Below, piece by piece: positions 1 through 5,760 of a DNA stretch of 15,864 nucleotides (positions are counted from its first letter, which is position 1; every line of letters begins with the position of its first letter). The stretch is from NCBI GenBank assembly GCA_964491375.1, contig CAZBGL010000172.1:1-15864 (forward strand), given 5' to 3'. Below the pieces are notes generated by a model. The model was not told the DNA's origin, searched no databases, and was given only the letters and a program-made list of their open reading frames with translations. Source of the stretch: CAZBGL01 sp964491375 (GTDB lineage: Bacteria; Desulfobacterota; Deferrisomatia; Deferrisomatales; Deferrisomataceae). Position numbers and translations under genes: made by a program.

Positions 1-1
1 G

Positions 2-640
2 GACGAGATCGGGGACCTCCCGGCCGAGATCCAGGCCAAGCTCCTCCGGGTGCTCCAGGAAAAGGAAGTGGAACGGCTCGGCGGCACGGGTCCCCGGTAC
101 GTGGACTTCCGGCTGATCGCGGCCACCAACGAGGACCTGCGCGTGCTCGTGGACCGGGGGCGGTTCCGGGCCGACCTGTACTTCCGGCTGGCTCGGCTGC
201 TGCTCTACGTGCCCCCGCTCCGGGTGCATCCGGAGGACATCCCCCTGTACGTGGAGCGGTTCCTGGAGGAACGGTTCGACTTCGAGGGGTCGGGGCCCAA
301 GCGGATGAGCCCGGAAGCCCTCGAGGCGCTGCGGGCCTATCCCTGGCCCGGGAACGTCCGGGAGCTCATGAACGTGGTGGAGCGGGCCGCCTGGAACGCC
401 CCCGGCGGCGTGATCCGGCCCGAGCACCTGCCCTCCCACGTGCTGAGCGGCATGCCGGACGGGGGAGGCCCGGGAGGGAGCACCCTCCTTCGGGACGCCG
501 TGGAAGAGGCGGAAAAGCGGGTGATCCGCCACGTGCTCCGGATCACGGGCGGCAACAAGGCCCGGGCCGCCAAACTCCTGGGCCTGCACAGGGCCACCCT
601 GTACCAGAAGCTCGCCAAGTACGGACTCGGAAAGGCCTGA
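2..640 (+). CDS. Sigma-54-dependent transcriptional regulator (enhancer-binding protein), 5' end outside window
   Basis: The reading frame is open from base 2 to the stop at 638-640, giving 212 residues of the C-terminal part. It begins at the Walker B/post-Walker B segment (DEIGDLP) of the AAA+ domain. It continues through the sensor I region (LIAATNEDL), the arginine-finger region (GRFRADLYFRL) and the sensor II motif (YPWPGNVREL), and ends in a Fis-type helix-turn-helix (GGNKARAAKLLGLHRATLYQ). These are family hallmarks of activators that remodel RNA polymerase-sigma-54 by ATP hydrolysis. The receiver, PAS or ligand domain that would reveal the signal lies upstream and is not visible. A sigma-54 promoter preceded by large inverted repeats lies directly downstream in front of the decarboxylase genes, so this protein is the obvious candidate activator of that unit. 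That link is an inference from position. Confidence 0.95.
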   Translation, partial: DEIGDLPAEIQAKLLRVLQEKEVERLGGTGPRYVDFRLIAATNEDLRVLVDRGRFRADLYFRLARLLLYVPPLRVHPEDIPLYVERFLEERFDFEGSGPKRMSPEALEALRAYPWPGNVRELMNVVERAAWNAPGGVIRPEHLPSHVLSGMPDGGGPGGSTLLRDAVEEAEKRVIRHVLRITGGNKARAAKLLGLHRATLYQKLAKYGLGKA

Positions 641-667
641 CCCTCGCCGTTCCGGAGTTCGCGAGGG
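641..667 (+). other. Inverted repeat after the regulator gene, weak terminator candidate
   Basis: Immediately after the stop codon, CCCTCGC (641-647) pairs with GCGAGGG (661-667) around a 13-nt loop. No T-run follows, so it is not a typical intrinsic terminator. It could mark the 3' end of the regulator mRNA or be chance in GC-rich DNA. Confidence 0.35.
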
Positions 668-715
668 CGGCGCCCGAGGGGCAGCCTCGCTCCCACCGTC
701 GCGGGCCCCGCCTGT

Positions 716-733
716 GGGCCGGGATCCCGGCCC
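716..733. repeat. 18-bp perfect GC palindrome
   Basis: GGGCCGGGATCCCGGCCC is fully self-complementary. It lies between the regulator gene and the enhancer-like palindrome. With no T-tract it is a poor intrinsic terminator. It may be a 3' stability hairpin of the regulator mRNA or a chance GC palindrome. Confidence 0.4.
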
Positions 734-785
734 CCGGGGCGCGTTTCGCAGGGATGCCCTCCTTCGGGGAACGACACACCTCGAG

Positions 786-827
786 TTCTGTCTTGGAAAC
801 GCGACATGTCGCGTTTCCAAGACAGAA
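786..827. promoter_or_regulatory. Perfect 42-bp palindrome, probable upstream activating sequence (enhancer)
   Basis: The 42 bases are exactly self-complementary, centred between 806 and 807 on ACATGT. The palindrome is nested: each half is itself framed as TGTC-N10-GACA (789-806 and 807-824), so two such sites sit back to back with an 18-bp period. It lies about 190 bp upstream of the start point predicted from the sigma-54 promoter at 968-983, a normal distance for a sigma-54 enhancer. It follows the gene for a sigma-54 activator. The sequence symmetry is direct observation; binding by the neighbouring regulator is inference. Confidence 0.8.
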
Positions 828-863
828 TGGAAACCCTTGTTTCTACCGCCCGGACGGTTGGAA

Positions 864-903
864 GGGGATCGACATGTCGTCGTTTTGCGACACATGCGAT
901 CCC
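864..903. promoter_or_regulatory. Degenerate second copy of the palindromic enhancer element
   Basis: GGGATCG (865-871) and CGATCCC (897-903) bracket an imperfect inverted repeat. Inside it is a third TGTC-N10-GACA site (875-892), in extended form TGTCG-N8-CGACA. The core CGACATGTCG (870-879) is identical to the centre of the perfect palindrome, and the two cores are 68 bp apart. An upstream TTGGAA is also shared. Two activator sites of unequal strength ahead of a sigma-54 promoter are common in this type of control, so this is probably the proximal enhancer. Confidence 0.6.
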
Positions 904-935
904 GCCCGTGCCGAGACAATTCCGTAACCTTCTGT

Positions 936-958
936 GATCCATAACTTTTTTTCTTTCT
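936..958 (+). promoter_or_regulatory. AT-rich stretch, possible DNA-bending (IHF-like) site
   Basis: GATCCATAACTTTTTTTCT is the only strongly AT-rich stretch between the enhancer repeats and the sigma-54 promoter. It partly resembles the IHF consensus followed by a T-tract. Sigma-54 promoters often need such a bend between enhancer and promoter. The match is imperfect, so this is tentative. Confidence 0.3.
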
Positions 959-967
959 CCCCTCCGC

Positions 968-983
968 TGGCACGCCCGTTGCT
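968..983 (+). promoter_or_regulatory. Sigma-54 (-24/-12) promoter
   Basis: TGGCACG-CCCG-TTGCT matches the established sigma-54 consensus TGGCACG-N4-TTGCW at every defined position. The invariant GG (969-970) and GC (981-982) are exactly 12 bp apart. Transcription would start near 994, leaving about a 60-nt leader before the AGGAGG ribosome site (1041-1046) of the first gene. It drives the decarboxylase/acyl-CoA dehydrogenase unit and makes it dependent on an activator ATPase. Confidence 0.92.
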
Positions 984-1054
984 CCTCACCGCGACGGCCC
1001 TTCCAGAACCTTAGCGGGCGGTCGCGGACCGGCCTTCGCCAGGAGGCGGAACCC

Positions 1055-1189
1055 ATGGAGCAGGCGGTGGAGATCTTTGCGAGCGGCGTGGTGGCGGTGT
1101 TCGTGGGAATGGGGCTCGTCTACGTCGCGGTACGGGCCGTGGCCGCGGCCGTGGCCCGGCTCGGAACTCGGAAGGAGACGGCGGAATGA
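1055..1189 (+). CDS. Small OadG/GcdD-like membrane subunit of a Na+-translocating decarboxylase
   Basis: This is a 44-residue ORF starting at ATG 1055, eight bases after a perfect AGGAGG. Its stop (1187-1189) overlaps the next start as ATGA, indicating translational coupling to the OadB-like gene. It has a single hydrophobic segment at about residues 6-28 (EIFASGVVAVFVGMGLVYVA), followed by a short, basic and then acidic cytoplasmic tail. This is the build of the small gamma/delta subunit (OadG, GcdD, MmdD) that stabilises biotin-dependent Na+ pump complexes. Sequence conservation in that family is low, so the call rests on size, topology and position directly before oadB. It lacks the long Pro/Ala-rich tail of many homologues. 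Confidence 0.75.
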   Translation: MEQAVEIFASGVVAVFVGMGLVYVAVRAVAAAVARLGTRKETAE

Positions 1190-2318
1190 GCGGACCGGTG
1201 TGGGACGTGTTCGGTGGGCTCGTGGCCCAGTCGGGGTTCGCCCATCTCACGTGGGGCCAGATGGTGATGTGGCTCGTGGCGTTCGGGTTCCTGTACCTCG
1301 CCATCGCCCGGCAGTTCGAGCCCCTGCTGCTGCTGCCCATCGCGTTCGGCATGGTGCTGGCGAACCTTCCGGGGGCGGGCCTCATGGAGCCGGGCGAGGG
1401 GTTGCTGTGGCGGTTTTACCACTACGGGATCCAGTGGGAGGTGATCCCCCCCTCATCTTCCTGGGGCTGGGGGCGCTCACCGATTTCGGGCCGCTGCTGA
1501 GCCAGCCCCGGCTCATCTTCCTGGGTGCGGGCGCCCAGGTCGGGGTGTACGTCGCCTTCTTCTGCGCCCACGCCCTGGGGTTCGACCTCAAGGAGGCGGC
1601 CACCGTGGGCATCATCGGCGGAGCGGACGGACCCACCACGATCTACCTGTCGGCGAGGCTTGCGCCCCACATGCTGGGCACGGTCGCCGTGGCCGCCTAC
1701 TCCTACATGGCCATGGTGCCCCTGATCCAGCCCCCCGTGATGCGGCTCCTGACCACGGACGCGGAGCGGCGCATCCGGATGTCCCGGGGCCGGAAGGTGC
1801 ACCCCTTGGAGAAGATCGTGTTTCCGGTGGCGGGGTGTCTGGTGGTGATCCTCCTGGTGCCCGCGTCCGCCCCGCTCATGGCCATGTTCATGCTGGGCAA
1901 CTTGTTCCGGGAGTCCCGGGTGGTGGAGCGGCTCACCCAGGCCAGCCAGAACGAGCTCATGAACATCGTCACGATCCTGCTGGGCATCAGCGTGGGCGCC
2001 ACCATGAACGCCGAAACGTTCCTCCGGCCCAAGGTGCTCTTCGTGTTCGCGCTGGGGCTGGTGGCGTTCGTGGCGAGCACCGCGAGCGGCATCCTGATCG
2101 CCAAGGCCATGAACCTGATCTCGCGCACCAAGGTGAACCCCCTGCTGGGGGCGGCCGGCGTGTCGGCCGTGCCCATGGCCGCGCGGGTCGTCCATCGGGT
2201 GGGGGCCGAGGCCGACCGGCAGAACTACCTGCTCATGTACGCCATGGGACCGAACATCGCCGGGGTGCTGGGGACGCTCATCGCGGCGGGCGTCTTTCTG
2301 CGGGCCCTGGGAGGATGA
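1186..2318 (+). CDS. OadB/GcdB-like Na+-pumping decarboxylase beta subunit, interrupted by a -1 frameshift
   Basis: The beta subunit is the integral membrane protein that decarboxylates carboxybiotin and exports Na+. It is encoded in two frames: from ATG 1186 to the C-run at 1446-1452, then one base back to the stop at 2316-2318. Joined, it is 377 residues, the normal length of glutaconyl-CoA and oxaloacetate decarboxylase beta chains. Seen in the joined protein are LGALTDFGPLL after the junction, the family signature IIGGADGPT (Asp about 148, counterpart of the essential OadB Asp), YSYMAMVPLIQPP, and the C-terminal MYAMGPNIAGVLG. Read without the shift, translation ends at 1500 after 104 residues. 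The tract has seven C where eight would restore the frame. This is either a sequencing or assembly indel, a true mutation or phase-variable tract, or recoding. ATGA overlap links it to the preceding gene. Confidence 0.85.
1446..1511 (+). other. C7 frameshift site with downstream stem-loop
   Basis: In the zero frame the codons are ATC CCC CCC TCA, so the seven C (1446-1452) have the C-CCC-CCC phasing of an X-XXY-YYZ slippery heptamer. A one-base backward slip yields CTC ATC TTC and the conserved beta-subunit sequence. Eight bases later CTGGGGCTGG (1461-1470) can pair with CCAGCCCCGG (1502-1511) as a 10-bp RNA stem with one G-U pair. The zero-frame stop (1498-1500) lies in the loop. The layout allows programmed -1 frameshifting, but a homopolymer indel is the simpler explanation. 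Confidence 0.45.
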
Positions 2319-2464
2319 GACGGCCCACGCCCCTGGGCTTCGCAGAGGAACGGCCCGTGCGTGCGGGGTACCCGGACGCGGAGGCCAGCGGGTGCTGCTG
2401 TGCCGCTCGCGGGCGCGGCTCCTACAGTCGCCGCGGCCCTGGGGTTTCCGGGCGAGACGTCACT

Positions 2465-2499
2465 CGGCAGAAGACCGGATCACTCGTTGTCGTCTGCCG
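2465..2499 (+). other. Stem-loop in the oadB-biotinyl intergenic region
   Basis: CGGCAGAAGAC (2465-2475) and GTCGTCTGCCG (2489-2499) form an 11-bp stem with one mismatch and a 13-nt loop. No T-run follows, so a processing or stability element is more likely than a terminator. Confidence 0.45.
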
Positions 2500-2544
2500 C
2501 CTGGACCCGGGCGTCGGGTCGTGGGGCGGGTCCGGAGTTTGCAT

Positions 2545-2582
2545 TGGGCCGGCGCGGGCCTCCGCCCCGCCCGCCCGGCCCA
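2545..2582 (+). other. GC-rich hairpin just upstream of the biotinyl ribosome site
   Basis: TGGGCCGGCGCGGG (2545-2558) pairs with CCCGCCCGGCCCA (2570-2582) in 13 base pairs with a single bulged base and an 11-nt loop. It ends nine bases before the GGAGGTGA ribosome site (2592-2599). It could stabilise the downstream mRNA or affect translation of the biotin carrier. The base composition makes chance pairing possible. Confidence 0.4.
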
Positions 2583-2604
2583 CGGTACACGGGAGGTGAG
2601 AGCC

Positions 2605-2823
2605 GTGGTAGAGTTGCGGGCGCCGATGGCGGGAACGGTGGCGAGACTGGGTTGCCGGGTGGGGGACCGGGTGGAGGAGAACGAGCCGGTCCTGCACCTG
2701 GAGGTGATGAAGATGGAGGCCGAGCTGTACGCCCCGGCCTCGGGCGTGGTGCGGGAGGTCCGGGTCTCCGAGGGGGACCCGGTGGAGGAGGAGGACGTTC
2801 TGCTGCTCATTGAACCCGTCTGA
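2605..2823 (+). CDS. Free-standing biotinyl carrier domain (decarboxylase gamma/biotin subunit)
   Basis: A GTG start at 2605 follows GGAGGTGA (2592-2599) at good spacing and gives 72 residues; GTG 2596 in the same frame is blocked by that ribosome site. The whole protein is one biotin/lipoyl attachment domain: APMAGTV near the start, LHLEVMKMEAEL in the middle with Lys36 as the biotinylated lysine of the MKM motif, and a closing SEGDPVEEEDVLLLIEP. It shuttles carboxyl groups from a carboxyltransferase to the membrane beta subunit. It lacks the Ala/Pro-rich hinge and N-terminal extension that GcdC/MmdC/OadA-type carriers usually have, resembling minimal biotin carriers. It lies between the beta subunit and the acyl-CoA dehydrogenase gene, 20 bp from the latter. 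No carboxyltransferase or biotin carboxylase gene is in the window. Confidence 0.9.
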   Translation: MVELRAPMAGTVARLGCRVGDRVEENEPVLHLEVMKMEAELYAPASGVVREVRVSEGDPVEEEDVLLLIEPV

Positions 2824-2843
2824 ACAAAAGGAGGTCAGGCCCC

Positions 2844-4001
2844 ATGGTGTTCGAACTCACGTCCGAGCAGAAGATGGTGCAGGAGATGGCCCGGCGGTTC
2901 GCCGAGAACGAGATCAAGCCGTACATCGAAAAGGAGGAGGCCGAGCACGCCTTTCCCCTGGAGCGCGTGCGCAAGATGGGCGAACTGGGCTTCTTCGGGT
3001 GCGGGATCGAGGAGAGGTACGGGGGCAACGGCATGGGGCTGCTCGAGAGCGTGCTCCTGGCCGAGCAGATCGCGAAGGTGAGCCCGTCGTGGCGGCTCCC
3101 GTTCAACATGCAGAACCTGGGGCCTGCGCTCACCGTGCAGAAGTTCGGCACCGAGGAACAAAAGGAAAAGTACATCCCTGGCTGGGTGAGCGGCGAGAAG
3201 ATCGGGTTTTTCGCCATCACCGAGCCCAACAGCGGGTCGGACGTGGCCGGCATGAAGACCACGGCCGTGGACAAGGGGGACTACTGGGAGCTGAACGGTA
3301 CCAAGACCTGGATCTCCAACGCCCACGTGGGCGACGTGGGGCTGGTGTACGCCTATACGGACCGGTCCAAGAAGTACAAGGGGATGACCTGCTTCATCGT
3401 GGACCTGAAGAACACCGAGGGGGTCACCACCCGGGCCATCGACACCAAGCTGGGCCTGCACTGCGCGCCCACCGGCGAGATCTACTTCGACGAGGCCAAG
3501 GTGCCCAAGGACGCCGTGCTGGGCCAGGTGGGCGACGGCTTCAAGATCTGTATGTGGCAGCTCAACAACACCCGCCTGGGCTGTGCCGCCGGGGCGCTCG
3601 GGTGCGCGGGCGGGCTCCTGGACCTGGCCATCGAGTACGCGAACGAGCGGACCCAGTTCGGGCAGCCCATCGGCAAGTACCAGATGATCCAGTCCTCCAT
3701 CGCCGAGCTGGTGGTGGAACACCACGCCGCCCAGATGCTGGTGTACCGGGCGGCGTACCTCAAGGACAAGGGCCTCCCCAACCAGCTCGAGACCTCCATC
3801 GCCAAGTACTACTCGGCCGAGGTGGCCGTGCACGCGGCCAACGAGGTGATGAAGATCTACGGCTCCTATGGATACTCCACCGAGTACCCCGTGGAGCGCT
3901 ACTTCCGCGACGCCAAGTCCTACCAGGTGGTGGAGGGCACCTCCAACATCCAGAAGCTCATCATCGCCGGGATCGCGCTGGGGTACTCGCCCAACCGGTG
4001 A
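2844..4001 (+). CDS. Acyl-CoA dehydrogenase, glutaryl-CoA dehydrogenase type (possibly non-decarboxylating)
   Basis: This is a 385-residue FAD flavoprotein oxidising an acyl-CoA to the 2-enoyl-CoA; it is full length and starts at ATG 2844 after AAAGGAGG. Family motifs are ITEPNSGSDVAGMKTTA (flavin/substrate contacts), WISNA, ERTQFGQPIGKYQ and YGSYGYSTEYPVERYFRDA. The active-site glutamate is in VVEGTSNIQ (Glu364). In the segment PSWRLPFNMQ, Arg84 falls where glutaryl-CoA dehydrogenases carry the arginine that holds the distal carboxylate. From memory, the protein closely resembles the non-decarboxylating glutaryl-CoA dehydrogenase of anaerobes. Linkage to Na+ pump decarboxylase subunits fits this: glutaryl-CoA to glutaconyl-CoA, then decarboxylation to crotonyl-CoA. 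Alternatives are a cyclohexene-carboxyl-CoA or other aromatic-pathway dehydrogenase. The acyl-CoA dehydrogenase call is certain; the substrate is inferred. Confidence 0.9.
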   Translation: MVFELTSEQKMVQEMARRFAENEIKPYIEKEEAEHAFPLERVRKMGELGFFGCGIEERYGGNGMGLLESVLLAEQIAKVSPSWRLPFNMQNLGPALTVQKFGTEEQKEKYIPGWVSGEKIGFFAITEPNSGSDVAGMKTTAVDKGDYWELNGTKTWISNAHVGDVGLVYAYTDRSKKYKGMTCFIVDLKNTEGVTTRAIDTKLGLHCAPTGEIYFDEAKVPKDAVLGQVGDGFKICMWQLNNTRLGCAAGALGCAGGLLDLAIEYANERTQFGQPIGKYQMIQSSIAELVVEHHAAQMLVYRAAYLKDKGLPNQLETSIAKYYSAEVAVHAANEVMKIYGSYGYSTEYPVERYFRDAKSYQVVEGTSNIQKLIIAGIALGYSPNR

Positions 4002-4008
4002 CCGCTGC

Positions 4009-4030
4009 GGGGCCCTGCGGGGCCCCTTTT
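4009..4030 (+). terminator. Rho-independent terminator after the acyl-CoA dehydrogenase
   Basis: GGGGCC (4009-4014) pairs with GGCCCC (4021-4026) across a 6-nt loop and is followed by TTTT. It begins seven bases after the stop codon and closes the sigma-54-controlled unit. Confidence 0.75.
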
Positions 4031-4055
4031 CCGGCGCCCCGGGAAACGGGCGGGC

Positions 4056-4084
4056 TTGCATACTGACCGAACGTTTGGTAAACG
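4056..4084 (+). promoter_or_regulatory. Possible housekeeping promoter of the ligase-thiolase-IOR unit
   Basis: TTGCAT (4056-4061) and TAAACG (4079-4084) are separated by 17 bp, as in a sigma-70-type promoter, though both hexamers are weak matches. The operator-like palindrome at 4066-4079 fills the spacer, the usual place for a repressor site. Confidence 0.4.
4066..4079. promoter_or_regulatory. Operator-like 14-bp near-palindrome, copy 1
   Basis: ACCGAACGTTTGGT is a palindrome with one mismatched pair. A near-identical 14-mer (ACCAAACGTGTGGT, two differences) lies at 10389-10402 upstream of dctP. Both lie in the promoter regions of the two units that would take up and activate the substrate. 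Short AT-centred palindromes of this form are typical of TetR-family repressors of acyl-CoA metabolism, but no such repressor gene is in the window, so the binding protein is unknown. Confidence 0.55.
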
Positions 4085-4119
4085 GTGGGCGTCCGCGCAG
4101 GAACGCCGGGGTTCCCGGG

Positions 4120-4160
4120 CGGGGCGGTGGAGATTGTCCGCCCCGTGGTGAAGGATCACC
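4120..4160 (+). other. Two small hairpins in the ligase mRNA leader
   Basis: GGGGCGG (4121-4127) pairs with CCGCCCC (4138-4144), and GGTGA (4147-4151) pairs with TCACC (4156-4160) around AGGA. They lie in the leader before the GGAGGA ribosome site (4185-4190). No riboswitch class is recognised. Confidence 0.35.
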
Positions 4161-4198
4161 GCGCCTTTCCCGCCTGCACCCATCGGAGGAGTGGAGCC

Positions 4199-5713
4199 AT
4201 GAACATCGCCGACATGCTCGACCGCAACCGGATCTTCTTCCCGGACCACGAGGCCCTCGTGTACGGCCAGCGCACCTGGACATACGAGCAGTTCTGGCGC
4301 GACGCCAACCGCATGGCCAACGCCCTGTCCGCGCTGGGCGTGGGCAAGGGCGACAAGGTGTGCCTGTTCCTCACGAACGGCCCCGAGTTCATCATTGCGT
4401 ACTACGCGTGCCAGAAACTGGGGGCGGTGGCGGTGTCCATCTCGAGCATGTCCAAGGCGGACGAAGTGGAATACATGGTCAACGACTCCGAGGGCGTGGT
4501 GCTGATCACCGAGGAAGGCCTGATGGAGCACGTGCCGGCCCGGGACCGGGTGCCGGGGCTGCGCACGGTGGTGAGCGTCGACGGGAGGAGCGGCGACCGG
4601 GCGTGGGCCGATCTCCTGGAGGGGGCGTCGGACGCCTTCACCACGGTGTACACCGACCGCGACGACGGGGCGGCCATCATCTACACCTCGGGCACCACGG
4701 GAAAGCCCAAGGGCGTGGTGCTCACCCACGGCAACGTGGTCTCCAACACGAACGCGGCCAAGTACATGTGCGACATGCGCCGCGAGGACCGGGCCATCTG
4801 CTTCCTGCCCATCTACCACTCGTTCGCCCAGAACTTCATCTTCAACGCGGTGGTGCAGGCGGCGTGCACCCTGGTGCTGCACAAGAAGTTCGACCTGGAC
4901 CGGGTGCTCGAGAGCCTCGAGAACGACCGGATCACCCGATGGTACGCCGTTCCGGCGATCTACATCATGGTGCTGAACGACCCCCGCTCCGACGAGGCCA
5001 TGAAAACGGTGCGGTACTGCTTCTCGGCGGCCTCGTCCATGCCCGGCGAGGTGGCCCGCCGGTGGAGGGACCGGTTCGGGCTCACGATCCACGAGGGGTA
5101 CGGGCTCACCGAGACCACGCCGTTCGCCACGTACAACCACGAGTTCCGCCACAAGGAGGGCTCGGTGGGCACGGCCATCATGAACGTGGAGATCCGGATC
5201 GCCGACGAGAACGGCAGCGAAGTGCCCCGGGGCGAGCTGGGCGAGATCTGGATCAAGGGGCCGAACGTGATGAAGGAGTACTACCGCAAGCCCGAAGCCA
5301 CGGCCGAGACGATCGTGGACGGGTGGCTCCGGTCCGGGGACATCGGGTACATGGACGACGAGGGTTACGTCTTCATCGTGGACCGGCTCAAGGACATGAT
5401 CAACTCGGCTGGCCTGAAGATCTGGCCCCGGGAGGTGGAGGAGGTCATCTACACCCACCCCAACGTGCGCGAGTGCGCGGTGATCGGCGTGCCCCACGAA
5501 GTGTTCGGCGAGACCGTGAAGGCCGTGATCGCCCTGAAGGAGCCCGGCAAGACCCCGGCCGAGGAGATCATCGACCTGTGCAAGAAACACCTGGCCGACT
5601 ACAAGGCCCCGCGGATCGTGGAATTCGTGGACGAACTGCCCAAGAACCCCACGGGCAAGATCCTCAAGCGCGAGCTGCGCGAGAGGGAGCGCAGAAAGGC
5701 CGGGCAGCCGTAG
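4199..5713 (+). CDS. AMP-forming acyl-CoA ligase (ANL superfamily)
   Basis: The protein has 504 residues and activates a carboxylic acid to its CoA thioester via an acyl-adenylate. The start is ATG 4199, eight bases after GGAGGA; the frame continues upstream but without family sequence. Core motifs in order are the phosphate-binding loop YTSGTTGKPKG (about 162-172), the adenine/acyl site GYGLTETTP, GWLRSGDIGYMDDEGYVFIVDR with the ribose-binding Asp, and the C-terminal PKNPTGKILKREL with the catalytic Lys487. The length and YHSFAQNF segment resemble medium/long-chain fatty acid or aromatic acid CoA ligases, and substrate specificity cannot be read reliably. It is the first gene of a unit with thiolase and hydroxyacyl-CoA dehydrogenase and probably activates the acid imported by the TRAP system, perhaps a dicarboxylate. 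It is 47 bp from the thiolase gene. Confidence 0.93.
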   Translation: MNIADMLDRNRIFFPDHEALVYGQRTWTYEQFWRDANRMANALSALGVGKGDKVCLFLTNGPEFIIAYYACQKLGAVAVSISSMSKADEVEYMVNDSEGVVLITEEGLMEHVPARDRVPGLRTVVSVDGRSGDRAWADLLEGASDAFTTVYTDRDDGAAIIYTSGTTGKPKGVVLTHGNVVSNTNAAKYMCDMRREDRAICFLPIYHSFAQNFIFNAVVQAACTLVLHKKFDLDRVLESLENDRITRWYAVPAIYIMVLNDPRSDEAMKTVRYCFSAASSMPGEVARRWRDRFGLTIHEGYGLTETTPFATYNHEFRHKEGSVGTAIMNVEIRIADENGSEVPRGELGEIWIKGPNVMKEYYRKPEATAETIVDGWLRSGDIGYMDDEGYVFIVDRLKDMINSAGLKIWPREVEEVIYTHPNVRECAVIGVPHEVFGETVKAVIALKEPGKTPAEEIIDLCKKHLADYKAPRIVEFVDELPKNPTGKILKRELRERERRKAGQP

Positions 5714-5760
5714 GCCCTTTGGTTCCGGCCCCACCAACCCTGCGGAGGGAGGAGATCGCC

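Larger units (their letters stand above)
2319..2604 (+). other. 286-bp gap between beta subunit and biotinyl gene, no gene found
   Basis: I see no convincing coding sequence here; the open frames give arginine/proline-rich translations typical of GC-rich non-coding DNA. The gap is unusually long for two subunits of one complex. It contains two stem-loops, listed separately, and no recognisable promoter or T-tailed terminator. Confidence 0.6.

Noticed and set aside
2392..2604. N-terminal extension of the biotinyl protein
   Set aside because: The translation is Arg/Pro-rich without family similarity, and a good ribosome site supports the start at 2605.
4076..4092. Possible second sigma-54 promoter (TGG-N10-GC spacing) before the ligase gene
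   Set aside because: Only the GG/GC spacing fits; the CAC and TT positions of the consensus are missing.
4085..4198. Upstream extension of the acyl-CoA ligase from an in-frame GTG
   Set aside because: The added residues do not resemble the family N-terminus, and ATG 4199 has a well-placed GGAGGA and begins with typical ligase sequence.
3868..5760. Long open frame upstream of and in phase with the thiolase
   Set aside because: It is the shadow frame of the acyl-CoA dehydrogenase end and the ligase; the thiolase start at 5761 has a strong ribosome site and the family N-terminus.
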